Shown: one piece after another, positions 9,547-17,847 of the stretch
Layout: every line of letters begins with the position of its first letter
Position numbering within the stretch: the stretch's first letter is position 1
Source of the DNA: Bradyrhizobium sp. Arg816
GTDB lineage: Bacteria > Pseudomonadota > Alphaproteobacteria > Rhizobiales > Xanthobacteraceae
Length of the DNA: 64,000 nt
Assembly (NCBI RefSeq): GCF_029989365.1
Contig: NZ_JAPRAQ010000001.1
Span: 372,001 to 436,000, forward strand
Direction: 5' to 3'
The notes under the pieces: model-generated
Told to the model about the DNA's origin: nothing
Databases searched by the model: none
Seen by the model: only the letters and a program-made list of their open reading frames with translations
Translations under genes and position numbers: made by a program

Positions 9547-10788
9547 TCACCTGTCGAGCTCGCGCTCGAGCGCTTTCGGATTGGCCCCGAGACGTTGCCG
9601 GATCTCTTCGGCGACATCTCCGACATACATCTCCTCGAGCCCGCCTCTCAGCCCCGACACGATCGCCTGCGCGATTGCGCGCGGCGCGACCTTCGGCGGC
9701 GGTACGGTCTGGAACCACTCGGTGTCGACGGGCCCGGTGAACAGATTCATCACCCTGACGCCGCCGGGCCTGAGCTCGGCGCGGAGGCAGTGCGAGAGCG
9801 ACATGCACGCCGCTTGCGAGGCCGAGTAGGCGCCAAAGGCCGGCCAGTTCGCCAGCGCATGGACCGAGAGAATGTTGACCCACGCGGCACTGTTGTTGAT
9901 GCCATCGGCACCCCGCATCCGCATCGCGGGGCCGAAGGCCTGCGCGAGGTTGATGAAGCCGAGATAGGCCTGGTCGATCTCGTCGCGCGCGATGCTCGTG
10001 CCCCTGCGGTCGAGCAGGCCGCCCGGCCGCACATATTCCGTCGTGTTGACGAGGATATCGACCTTACCGCCGATGTCGGCCGCGAGATCGGCCGCAGATT
10101 TCTCGTCGGCGGCGTCAAGGGTCACGATCTCGATTCCGTCCTGACCGCGCAGCAGCTGCTCGCCGGCGAAAGGCCGCCACGGTTCGGCAACGCCGACGAA
10201 GACCGTCTTGGCGCCCGCGGCCTTCAGAGCGGCGACGGCCTCCTGACCGATCATGCTCCGACCGTTGGTGACCAGCACGCGCCGGAATTTCGGATCGGCC
10301 GTCATTTCCCGCCACTGCTTGTCGTCTGCCATGTTGGGAGTCTCCCCTTCGGGATGGGCAAAGGCCACTGCCTGGCCGCTTTTGTCGAGTTGAAACGACA
10401 TGCGGACCGGTGCGCCCTCCACGCAGTCGGCATGGAGGTGCGTCACAATCGTCGGACCGCAATCCATCTTCACGAGGCCGATACGCCAGGGCGCCCGCTC
10501 GCGGAAATAGACGTCGCTCGGCACGCGCGCGGTCGTTTCGGCAAGAAGAACACCTTGTCGTGGCGCATCGACGAAGGCAAGGCCGGCCGACAGGCAAGAC
10601 GGACAGGCCTCCCGCGCCGGATAAGCAAAAGAACCGCAAGCCTCACAGCGTTGCAGCATGAAGCGGCCCTCGGCGGCCGCCCGCGTAAACCCATGCGACG
10701 TTCTGCTGCGCGGTCGCGGCGGCGAAGCAGGCAGCCGCGTCCGCAGCAGCGGATTCTTGCGCCGGGGCGGCTTGATCGGCTCTATCAT
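9547..10788 (-). CDS. DUF35 Zn-ribbon/OB-fold protein fused to a degenerate SDR domain
   Basis: A 413-residue fusion. The N-terminal half has a zinc ribbon with C48-x2-C51 and C62-x2-C65, then an OB-fold (DUF35), the type that partners SCP2-type thiolases. From about residue 165 a Rossmann SDR-like domain follows, but its key residues are altered: the cofactor loop reads TNGRSMIG instead of TGxxxGIG, the NNAG position reads NTTE, and the active-site YxxxK reads YSASQ, so the catalytic lysine is glutamine. The SDR part is therefore probably structural. Its ATG overlaps the stop of the thiolase-like gene (ATGA), which suggests the two proteins form a complex. Confidence 0.82.
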   Translation of the reverse strand: MIEPIKPPRRKNPLLRTRLPASPPRPRSRTSHGFTRAAAEGRFMLQRCEACGSFAYPAREACPSCLSAGLAFVDAPRQGVLLAETTARVPSDVYFRERAPWRIGLVKMDCGPTIVTHLHADCVEGAPVRMSFQLDKSGQAVAFAHPEGETPNMADDKQWREMTADPKFRRVLVTNGRSMIGQEAVAALKAAGAKTVFVGVAEPWRPFAGEQLLRGQDGIEIVTLDAADEKSAADLAADIGGKVDILVNTTEYVRPGGLLDRRGTSIARDEIDQAYLGFINLAQAFGPAMRMRGADGINNSAAWVNILSVHALANWPAFGAYSASQAACMSLSHCLRAELRPGGVRVMNLFTGPVDTEWFQTVPPPKVAPRAIAQAIVSGLRGGLEEMYVGDVAEEIRQRLGANPKALERELDR

Positions 10789-11966
10789 CGCGACGGCCCT
10801 GCAAAGATCGCGGCGCCCGAGGCGAGACCACGGTCATAGTTGATCATACCGAACCCCGAGGCCAAGGCGAGGCTCGCATTCCTGACCTGGGTGGGGCCTG
10901 CAGTCCCCAGAACCTGTCGAAGTCCCTCGACGAGACCGAGATAGGCGCCGGCGGCACCGGCCTGCCCGGCCGAGAGCTGCCCGCCCGACGTGTTGTGCGG
11001 AAAGTCACCGTCGATGGTGAGGTCGTGCTGGCGCACGAACTCGGCGCCCTCCCCCTTGTTGCAGAAGCCGAGATCCTCGAACTGCATCATCGTGATGACG
11101 GGGTAATCGTCATAGGTCTGCACGATATCGAGATCGTCAGGCTTCACGCCGGCCATTGCGTAGAGCTCGCCGATGTCCATTGCCCAGCCGCCGCGGACCT
11201 GTATCGGATCGTCGGCAAAGGCATTGTGCCGCTCGATCGTCGAAAGCAGCCGTGCTGCTGTCAGCCCGAGCGAGGCCGCGGTCTCGTCCCGCATCACCAG
11301 GAAGGCCTCGGCGCCGGCGCAAGGCATCACGCAATCGAAGAGATGGATGGGATCGGAGATCGGCCGTGCCGCCAGATACTGCTCCATCGTCAGCGGCGTC
11401 TTCATCAGCGCATGCGGGTTGCGCAGGGCATTGGCGCGCTGGGCGACGGCGATCCTGCCGACATCCTCACGCGTGACGCCGAAGGTCCGCATGTAGTTGC
11501 GGGCGATCAGCGCGAAGCTCGCATTGGCGCCACCGGCGCCATAGGGATAGACGGCATCCTGGTTGAAGCGCGAGAAGTTCTCCAGCGTCAGCCGGAAGGA
11601 ATCGACGTGGTTGGTATCGCCGGCGATGCACGCCACGATGTCGGCGTCGCGCGCCTGAACCGCGCGCGCCGCTTTTCGCAAGCCTGCGATGGCGCTGGCG
11701 CCACCGAGCGGAATCGTATCCAGCCATCGCACGCAGAGCCCGAAATGCTGCGTCAGCCCGATCCCGCTGTCGGTGCCCATGGTGAAGCTGGAGACGCACA
11801 GACCGTCGATGTCGGAAGCCTTGATGCCAGCCTGCGCAACGAGCGTGCTCAGTGCCCGCCCGATCCACCACTGCGCACTCTCGATGGAGTAGCGCACATA
11901 GGGAATCGTGACGGGCGCAGCAATCACGACGCCGTCGTACGGTGTGCGCAAGGTATTGGTCACCAA
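10785..11966 (-). CDS. SCP2-type thiolase-like protein lacking the nucleophilic cysteine (candidate retro-aldolase)
   Basis: A 393-residue thiolase-superfamily protein of the SCP-x class. Fold markers are present (the ADIVACIAGDTNH strand, QTYDDYPVITMMQFEDLGFC, NTSGGQLSAGQAGAAG). At the position of the acylated cysteine (around residues 87-91) it reads LGGAS, with no cysteine, and the usual catalytic HPxGATG histidine region reads SAGQAGAAG. It should not be a normal Claisen thiolase. The Ltp2-type aldolases of steroid side-chain breakdown are similar cysteine-lacking SCP-x proteins that work with a DUF35 partner; here the DUF35 gene is translationally coupled. A retro-aldol cleavage of a 3-hydroxyacyl-CoA is the favoured role (inference). 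Confidence 0.8.
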   Translation of the reverse strand: MVTNTLRTPYDGVVIAAPVTIPYVRYSIESAQWWIGRALSTLVAQAGIKASDIDGLCVSSFTMGTDSGIGLTQHFGLCVRWLDTIPLGGASAIAGLRKAARAVQARDADIVACIAGDTNHVDSFRLTLENFSRFNQDAVYPYGAGGANASFALIARNYMRTFGVTREDVGRIAVAQRANALRNPHALMKTPLTMEQYLAARPISDPIHLFDCVMPCAGAEAFLVMRDETAASLGLTAARLLSTIERHNAFADDPIQVRGGWAMDIGELYAMAGVKPDDLDIVQTYDDYPVITMMQFEDLGFCNKGEGAEFVRQHDLTIDGDFPHNTSGGQLSAGQAGAAGAYLGLVEGLRQVLGTAGPTQVRNASLALASGFGMINYDRGLASGAAIFAGPSR

Positions 11967-11987
11967 CCGCCCGCCTCGTTCATTGTC

Positions 11988-12416
11988 TCAGATGACCGTC
12001 AGCTTCACGGCAATATTGCCGCGTGTTGCATTCGAATAGGGACAGCGCTCGTGCGCGCCCGCGACGACCTCCTCGGCCACCGACCTCTCGACACCGGGCA
12101 GATTGACCTTCAGTTCGACGGCGAGCGCATATCCGACGGGAACCGGACCCATCGCAACCTTCGCGGTCACTGACGGCTCAGCGGATGGGACGACCTTCCG
12201 GGTACGCGCAACGAGCTTGACCGCTCCGAGAAAGCACGCGGCGTAGCCGGCCGCAAAGAGCTGTTCGGGGTTGGTGCCTTCGCCCCCGGGGCCGCCCAGC
12301 GATTTCGGCAAGGACAGCGATACCGACAACAGGCCATCGGCGCTGGCGGCCTTGCCGTCCCGGCCGCCGGTTGCCGTCACCTCGGTCTCGTACAGGATCT
12401 TTTCGGGAGTCATCAT
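11988..12416 (-). CDS. ohr: Organic hydroperoxide resistance protein Ohr (OsmC/Ohr family)
   Basis: A 142-residue Ohr-type thiol peroxidase that reduces organic hydroperoxides, normally with lipoyl or dithiol reductants in the cytoplasm. Both catalytic cysteines sit in their signature contexts: GYAACFLGA (C61) and HERCPYSNATRGN (C125). Length is standard. Two ATGs are adjacent (12416 and 12413). It is usually controlled by the MarR-type OhrR; no ohrR is next to it. Here it lies 21 bases downstream of the racemase-like gene, inside the catabolic run, perhaps to deal with peroxides made by the oxygenases. Confidence 0.92.
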   Translation of the reverse strand: MMTPEKILYETEVTATGGRDGKAASADGLLSVSLSLPKSLGGPGGEGTNPEQLFAAGYAACFLGAVKLVARTRKVVPSAEPSVTAKVAMGPVPVGYALAVELKVNLPGVERSVAEEVVAGAHERCPYSNATRGNIAVKLTVI

Positions 12417-12432
12417 GATTCATTCTCCAGTC

Positions 12433-13215
12433 TTACCGGCTGTTGCGAGCAAGCAGTGCGCGGAAATCGTCGCGCGCCTGGGCGCTGGCCCGCTTGAAGC
12501 TCGGCCCGCGGCTGGGCTCCGTGCCATTGAGCTGCCGGAGCTGCACCCACATCTCGGCACTTTTCAGCGCCACGGCCGCGCAATTGACCACCGGCGCGTG
12601 CCCGACTTTGAGGCCATGCTCCCTTCCGATCAGAAGGCCGGGCAGCACACCGGCGGGGATCACGACGTCGGCGCCGTGCTCGACCAGCGGACGTGCGCAG
12701 GCGACAAAGTCCTTGATCATGCGGGCTTGCGCGGCCTGATCTCCGTCAAAGGCATCAGCGAAATCCGCCGGCTTGCAGCCGAGGCCGGTCACGTGGACCA
12801 CGCGATCGCCGAGGCCATAACGCTCGGCCTGCTCGTAGTGCCAGACCTCGAAGACGGGATCGAGCGTCACAAGGCCGAGTCTCCGGCCGAGTTGAGAGGC
12901 CGCCAACAACGTCGCCTCGCCGGTCCCGATCACGGGAATGTCGAGCGTCGAACGCAACTCGTAGAGCCCGGGATCCTGGAAATGTCCCATCACGAAGGCG
13001 TCGAACCCACCCTCCTCGGCTGCGATGCCGTTGTCGATCGCCTGGACGGCGCAGCGCAATTCCGCGAGCCGTCCGAACTCCCGGTCGGGCGGCGAAATGC
13101 CCTCGACGTGAACTGTCGTGCCCGATGCGGCGATGTTGTTGAGGTATTCCGACAGCCGCGCCATGTAGGGCGCGTTCACGCTCGCATCAACGAAGCTCTG
13201 CCAGAAGATGCGCAT
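12433..13215 (-). CDS. Asp/Glu/hydantoin racemase-like protein without the catalytic cysteines
   Basis: A 260-residue protein of the Asp/Glu/hydantoin racemase superfamily, with the two-lobed pattern MRIFWQSF, FDAFVMGHFQDPGLYE, IPVIGTGEA and GADVVIPAGVLPGLL. In racemases the first lobe reads ACFxDPGL and the second GC(T/A)G; here the cysteines are replaced (GHFQDPGL and PAGVLPG). Racemisation by the two-cysteine mechanism is therefore unlikely. Start is ATG 13215. It is the first gene of the minus-strand run behind the class A palindrome at 13270, and leads into ohr, thiolase-like and DUF35 genes. Function unknown; a decarboxylase, isomerase or lyase on a pathway acid is possible. Confidence 0.75.
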   Translation of the reverse strand: MRIFWQSFVDASVNAPYMARLSEYLNNIAASGTTVHVEGISPPDREFGRLAELRCAVQAIDNGIAAEEGGFDAFVMGHFQDPGLYELRSTLDIPVIGTGEATLLAASQLGRRLGLVTLDPVFEVWHYEQAERYGLGDRVVHVTGLGCKPADFADAFDGDQAAQARMIKDFVACARPLVEHGADVVIPAGVLPGLLIGREHGLKVGHAPVVNCAAVALKSAEMWVQLRQLNGTEPSRGPSFKRASAQARDDFRALLARNSR

Positions 13216-13269
13216 CGTCCTTCTCCTCAGGCGGTGATCGGAGGATCGGTCGTCGACGGCCGATGAAGA

Positions 13270-13287
13270 TATTTCAATCATAAACTA
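13270..13287. promoter_or_regulatory. Class A palindrome, copy 2
   Basis: TATTTCAATCATAAACTA matches the copy at 5086 in 15 of 18 positions and keeps the dyad (TATTT...AAAnTA). It lies 55 bases upstream of the racemase-like gene start. On the minus strand TATGAT within it could serve as a -10, but a well-spaced -35 is not clear. Confidence 0.45.
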
Positions 13288-13459
13288 ATTCACGCGTCAA
13301 ATGCGCTCGGCGTCGCCGGTGACGGCCCTTGCTACGGCAAGGCAAGCACGGCCTTTTCGTACGCTCGATCGACACGGGGGCGCCGCACTCTGGCGAAATT
13401 GTATGCAACAACATTTTTTCTGACAGAGGCGTGACACGTGTTGACGGCTCCACCAACAA

Positions 13460-13477
13460 TACTTTAGGCTTTAAGTA
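13460..13477. promoter_or_regulatory. Class A palindrome, copy 3
   Basis: TACTTTA-GGCT-TTAAGTA has arms pairing in 6 of 7 positions and matches the copy at 5086 in 13 of 18. A TTGACG -35-like box at 13441-13446 is just upstream on the plus strand, though the -10 is poor. It faces the importer operon that begins at 13846, leaving a long leader of about 370 bases. Confidence 0.4.
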
Positions 13478-13845
13478 ATTCATCACCGGCCAGGGACCGG
13501 TGGCCATGACCATGATGTTGCAGGGCACCGATTTTGAGAGACTCGATCGTGTGGACAGTCGCCGTGCTCGAACAGCCGGCAGCAGCACCATCGCCGGCCG
13601 CGCATCGCGGCCGGGCCAACGGCCTTTCGTTGCTTCAGGAAAGTCCCGCCCGCATCTGCCGATGGGCCTGTCGTTCGAGCGGCAACCAGCGCCATGGCCG
13701 CTGAGATCCGGCCGAGCAAACCCTCTTCGGTCGCGCCCGGATTTCGGCGCTGCAGCAATGCTTTCAATCGGTTCATTCGTCGTTCGGGGTCCCCGCACGA
13801 CAGCTTCGAGGCATTCCTATCCAGCAACAACGGAGGAGAACGCGT
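13478..13845. other. Leader or intergenic stretch before the importer operon, no supported gene
   Basis: Several frames are open here because of high GC, but none has a ribosome site plus a recognisable product. One minus-strand frame (about 13640-13775) reads a little like the C-terminal helices of a TetR regulator (RRNPGATEEGLLGRISAAM), so a decayed regulator is possible. The only clear signal is a GGAGGAG ribosome site at about 13831-13838 for the solute-binding protein. Confidence 0.4.
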
Positions 13846-14994
13846 ATGCGCAAGACTCTGAGCCTACTCGCAACTGTCGCCGGACTCTTCGCAGCGCCGG
13901 CTGCGCAGGCCGACATCACCATCGGCTTCGTCACCTCGCTGAGCGGCAACGGCTCGTCGATCGGAATCCCCTATGGGCGCGGCATCAACGCCGCCCATGA
14001 ATACAAGAAGACCATCAACGGCGAGACCATTCGCCTGATCCAGCTCGACGACGGCTCAGACCCGTCGGCCGCGACCCGCAATGCGCGCAAGCTGGTCGAA
14101 GAAGAGAAGGTGGATCTCCTGATCGGCACGGCCACGGCGCCCTCGACCATCGCCATGGCGGCGGTGGCGAGCGAGCTGAAAGTGCCGATGATCGCGGTCT
14201 CGCCGATCGGCAAGCTGCCGGATACACCGGAGCAGTGGGTGGTGTCGGTGCCGCAGCCGGCCTCGCTCCTCGTCAAGATCGTCGCCGACCGCATGAAGCG
14301 CGACGGCATGAAGAACATCGGCTATGTCGGCTTCTCCGATGCCTGGGGCGACCTCGTCTATAACGGCGCCAAGGCCGCCGAAGCCGCGGGCGACATCAAG
14401 ATTCAGACCAACGAGCGCTATGCCCGCACCGACACCTCGGTCACCGCGCAGATCCTCAAGGTGATGGCCGCACGTCCCGACGCCGTGCTCGACGGCGGCT
14501 CGGGTACGCAAGGCGCGCTGCCCCTTCTCACGCTGGCCGAGCGGGGCTTCAAGGGCAACACCTACGGCACGGTCGCGCTCGTCAATCCGGACTTCGTCAA
14601 TGTCGGCGGCAAGGCGGCCGACGGCATTCAGGTCTCCGCGGGTCCCGTAATCGTCGCCGAGCAGCTTCCCGACGAGCACTTTGCCAAGAAGATCGCGCTG
14701 GATTTCCGCAGCGTCTACCAGAAGACCCATAACATCCCGACCACCGACGGCTTCTCCGCCTATTCCTTCGACGCCTGGCTGATCTTCGCCAACGCCGCCG
14801 AGCGGGCGCTGAAGACCGCCAAGCCCGGAACGGCGGAATTCCGCACCGCGCTGCGGGACGCGATCCTCAGCACCAAGGAGCTGCCGGGCGTGCATGCCGT
14901 CTACAATTTCAAGCCCGGTGCGGTCACCGGCGTCGACGAGCGCTCGCTCGTCGTGGTGCGCTTGACCGGCGGCGCCTGGAAGTACGCGCCATAA
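13846..14994 (+). CDS. ABC transporter solute-binding protein (LivK/Peripla_BP_6 type)
   Basis: A 382-residue periplasmic receptor. The signal peptide MRKTLSLLATVAGLFAAPAAQA is followed by DITIGFVTSLSGNGSSIGIP, a type I binding fold. A strong GGAGGAG site precedes the ATG. It is a paralog of the product at 7514-8671. It begins an operon with two permeases and two ATPase domains of the branched-chain amino acid (LivHMGF) class. In proteobacteria this class often imports aromatic acids; given the surrounding enzymes an indole or benzoate-type acid is a better guess than leucine (inference). Confidence 0.9.
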   Translation: MRKTLSLLATVAGLFAAPAAQADITIGFVTSLSGNGSSIGIPYGRGINAAHEYKKTINGETIRLIQLDDGSDPSAATRNARKLVEEEKVDLLIGTATAPSTIAMAAVASELKVPMIAVSPIGKLPDTPEQWVVSVPQPASLLVKIVADRMKRDGMKNIGYVGFSDAWGDLVYNGAKAAEAAGDIKIQTNERYARTDTSVTAQILKVMAARPDAVLDGGSGTQGALPLLTLAERGFKGNTYGTVALVNPDFVNVGGKAADGIQVSAGPVIVAEQLPDEHFAKKIALDFRSVYQKTHNIPTTDGFSAYSFDAWLIFANAAERALKTAKPGTAEFRTALRDAILSTKELPGVHAVYNFKPGAVTGVDERSLVVVRLTGGAWKYAP

Positions 14995-15037
14995 CCGGAT
15001 CAATGGCCCCGGCATCACAGGGAGCAACGACGTCTCA

Positions 15038-16081
15038 ATGACGAGCGACATTGCAGCCATTCTCGCGATCGACGGGATCGCCACCGGGGCCGTCTACGCC
15101 CTGGTGGCGATCGGGACCGTCCTCATCTTCACGGTGACACGGGTCATCTTCATTCCCTTCGGCGACATCGCGGCCTTCACTGCGCTGACGCTGGCTGCCC
15201 TCGACGCGAAGCGCTTTCCGGGCACGGGAGCGCTGGTCGTGATCCTGGCCTGTCTTGCGACCCTGATCGAGATCATCTCGCTGATGCGCTCCGGCGAACT
15301 CCGGCTGCTGCCCCGCGCGCTGTCCTTCTATCTCCTGCTTCCGCTCGCCGTGGTCGGTGCAGCCTGGCTTGTCATGCGCCTGGACCCGCCGCTTGCCGTC
15401 AGGCTCGTGCTGGCGCTGATGCTGATCACGCCGATCTCTCCGCTGCTGGACCGGATCGTCTTCCGTCCCATCGCTGACGGCACCGTGCTCCTGTTGCTCA
15501 CGGTGTCCGTGGCGCTGCATTTCGCGCTGGTCGGCCTTGGCCTGTTGTTCTTCGGGCCCGAAGGGGTCCGGACCGAGCCGCTGACCTCGCTCTCGACCGA
15601 GTTCGCGGGCGTGCTGATCTCGGGCCAGACCATGCTGATCGTGATCGCGGCACTCGTTTTCAGCGGCCTCCTCTACCTCTTCTTCGACTTCACGTTGGTC
15701 GGAAAATCGCTGCGCGCCACGGCCGTGAACCGGACCGGCTCCCGGCTGATGGGAATACGCCCCGCCCGCGCCGGCACGATCGCCTATCTGCTGGGGTCGC
15801 TGATGGCCGGCGTATCCGGCATCCTGATCGCGCCGGTGAACACCGTGTTCTACGATTCCGGCTTCCTGATCGGCCTCAAGGCCTTCGTCGGCGCCATCGT
15901 CGGCGGCATGACCAGCTATCCCGGTGCGGCGATCGGCGCCGTCGGCGTCGGCATCCTCGAAAGCTTCGCCTCCTTCGAGAGCAGCGCGCTCAAGGACGTC
16001 ATCGTCTTTTCGCTGCTGATCCCGATCCTGATCTGGCGATCCCTCGCCTCGCTGCATTCCGAGGAGGAGATCGAGGAATGA
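15038..16081 (+). CDS. Branched-chain-type ABC transporter permease (LivH family)
   Basis: A 347-residue integral membrane permease with about eight hydrophobic segments. It opens with the LivH pattern (IDGIATGAVYALVAIGTVLIF) and ends with the cytoplasmic-loop and Gly-rich parts VGKSLRATAVNRTGSRLMGI and GLKAFVGAIVGGMTSYPGA. It is about 50 residues longer than a typical LivH because of an extra hydrophobic insert at roughly residues 70-125. It follows the solute-binding protein by 43 bases and overlaps the next gene by 4 bases (ATGA). Forms the transmembrane pore with the following LivM-type domain. Confidence 0.9.
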   Translation: MTSDIAAILAIDGIATGAVYALVAIGTVLIFTVTRVIFIPFGDIAAFTALTLAALDAKRFPGTGALVVILACLATLIEIISLMRSGELRLLPRALSFYLLLPLAVVGAAWLVMRLDPPLAVRLVLALMLITPISPLLDRIVFRPIADGTVLLLLTVSVALHFALVGLGLLFFGPEGVRTEPLTSLSTEFAGVLISGQTMLIVIAALVFSGLLYLFFDFTLVGKSLRATAVNRTGSRLMGIRPARAGTIAYLLGSLMAGVSGILIAPVNTVFYDSGFLIGLKAFVGAIVGGMTSYPGAAIGAVGVGILESFASFESSALKDVIVFSLLIPILIWRSLASLHSEEEIEE

Positions 16082-17847
16082 CGCGCCTCCACATTCAGTT
16101 TGCCGCCATCCTCGCCGTGCTGTGTCTCGCGGTGGCTCCCTTCGTGCTCAGTCCGTTCAGCATCACGCTGATGAACTATATCGGCATCTATTCGCTGGTC
16201 GCCATTGGTCTTGCACTCCTCACCGGCGTCGGCGGCATCGTGTCGTTCGGTCAGGCGGCGTTCGTCGGCGTCGCGGCCTATGCAAGCGCGTGGGTCTCCG
16301 CGTTGAACGGCTACTCCCCGTGGCTCGGCCTCGTGTTCGGCGTGGTGCTGACCTGCGGCGTCGCAACGGTTCTCGGCGTCGTCACCCTGCGGCTTCAAGG
16401 TCACTTCCTCTCGCTCTCGACCGTCGCCTGGGGCCTCGCGATCGGCTTCCTGTTCGGCAATGTCGAGGGGCTCGGCCGCTTCAACGGCATCTCGTCGATC
16501 CCGCCGATCAGCGTCGGTTCGATTGCGCTGGTCACGAGCGCCCAGATCTATTTCCTGATCTGGGGCATCGTCGCCGCGGTGCTTTTCCTCGGCTACAACC
16601 TGCTGGACTCCCGGCTCGGCCGCGCCATGCGCGCGCTCCGCGGCGGCAATACGCTGGTCGAGAGCCTCGGCATCAACGCTTTCCGCATCAAGCTCGCGAC
16701 CTTCGTGATCGCGGCCTTCCTGGCCTCGCTCTCCGGCTGGCTCTATGCGCATATGAGCCGCTTCATCAGCCCCGGTCCGTTCGATGCCGGCATGGGCATC
16801 GAATATCTGATGATGTCGATGGTCGGCGGCGCCGGCAGCCTGCTCGGCGGTGTCGTGGGGGCCGCCGTCGTCACGCTGCTCAAGAACAGCGTGCAGGACT
16901 ATCTGCCGCTGATCGCCAAGGGTGCCTCCGGCCAGCTCGAGATCGTCGCCTTCTCCGCACTGTTCATCCTGTTCCTGCAATGGGCCCGGCAGGGCATCGT
17001 TCCCTTCGTCGTGCGCTATCTGCCCAAGGCCAGGCGCGAGCGACCTCAACCGGCGCCGCCCCTGCCCCGTCGTGCACAACCGACGCCCGGAGAGCTGCTT
17101 CTGAAAGTGGATGGCGCCGAGCGCCGGTTCGGCGGCCTGGTCGCGGTCAACAATGTCAGCTTCGAGGTCCGCGCCGGCGAAATCCTTGCCGTCATCGGCC
17201 CCAACGGCGCCGGCAAGAGCACGATGTTCAACTGCCTGACCGGGGCGCTCCGGGTCAACAAGGGCGAGATCGTCTTTGCGGGACGCCCGATCACGCATGA
17301 TGCGCAGTCCCGCATCGCCAAGGCCGGCGTCGCCAGGACCTTCCAGCATGTGAAGCTGCGACCGCGCATGAGCCTGCTGGAAAACGTCATGCTCGGCACT
17401 TATGCCCGCACGCGCAGCGGCCTGTTCGCCGGCGCCTTCCGCCTCAACCAGCGCGAGGAGGCCAGCGCCCGGCACGAGGCCCTGATGCAGCTCGAACGCG
17501 TCGGGCTCGGCGACAAGCCGTTCGAGCTCGCGGGCAATCTGCCGCTCGGCAACCAGCGCATCCTTGAGATCGCGCGTGCGCTCGCCGCCGACCCTGCGCT
17601 GCTGGTGCTGGACGAGCCGGCCGCCGGCCTTCGCCGCCAGGAGAAACTGCGGCTCGCGGAACTGCTCAGGTCGCTGCGGGCGGACCATCTGACGATCCTG
17701 ATCGTCGAGCATGACATGGAGTTCGTGATGTCGCTGGTCGACCGCATCGTGGTGCTCGACTTCGGCTCAAAACTCTGCGAAGGCGCGCCAGCCGCGATCC
17801 GCAGCGACGAACGGGTCCAGGAAGCCTATCTCGGAGGCGTCGCGTGA
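16078..17847 (+). CDS. Fused ABC permease (LivM) and ATPase (LivG)
   Basis: A 589-residue fusion. Residues 1-~310 are a LivM-type permease (MNYIGIYSLVAIGLALLTGVGGIVSFGQAAF, then the LGINAFRIKL loop and MVGGAGSLLGGVVGA). After a Pro/Arg-rich linker (about 315-340) a LivG-type ATPase follows with Walker A GPNGAGKST, an atypical signature LPLGNQR, Walker B LLVLDEPAAG and H-loop IVEHDMEF. Such LivM-LivG fusions occur in alphaproteobacteria. It overlaps both neighbours by 4 bases, so the importer genes are translationally coupled. Confidence 0.92.
   Translation: MTRLHIQFAAILAVLCLAVAPFVLSPFSITLMNYIGIYSLVAIGLALLTGVGGIVSFGQAAFVGVAAYASAWVSALNGYSPWLGLVFGVVLTCGVATVLGVVTLRLQGHFLSLSTVAWGLAIGFLFGNVEGLGRFNGISSIPPISVGSIALVTSAQIYFLIWGIVAAVLFLGYNLLDSRLGRAMRALRGGNTLVESLGINAFRIKLATFVIAAFLASLSGWLYAHMSRFISPGPFDAGMGIEYLMMSMVGGAGSLLGGVVGAAVVTLLKNSVQDYLPLIAKGASGQLEIVAFSALFILFLQWARQGIVPFVVRYLPKARRERPQPAPPLPRRAQPTPGELLLKVDGAERRFGGLVAVNNVSFEVRAGEILAVIGPNGAGKSTMFNCLTGALRVNKGEIVFAGRPITHDAQSRIAKAGVARTFQHVKLRPRMSLLENVMLGTYARTRSGLFAGAFRLNQREEASARHEALMQLERVGLGDKPFELAGNLPLGNQRILEIARALAADPALLVLDEPAAGLRRQEKLRLAELLRSLRADHLTILIVEHDMEFVMSLVDRIVVLDFGSKLCEGAPAAIRSDERVQEAYLGGVA

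Noticed and set aside
13483..13830. Minus-strand frame with a TetR-like C-terminal look (RRNPGATEEGLLGRISAAM)
   Set aside because: No DNA-binding domain, ribosome site or continuous family pattern. At most a decayed fragment, so I did not list it as a gene.
15916..17712. Long minus-strand open frame (598 codons) opposite the importer permease and ATPase genes
   Set aside because: The plus strand has complete LivH, LivM-LivG and LivF motifs. The antisense frame is rich in Arg, Asp, Glu, Gln and His and has no domain, as expected from GC-rich shadow frames.
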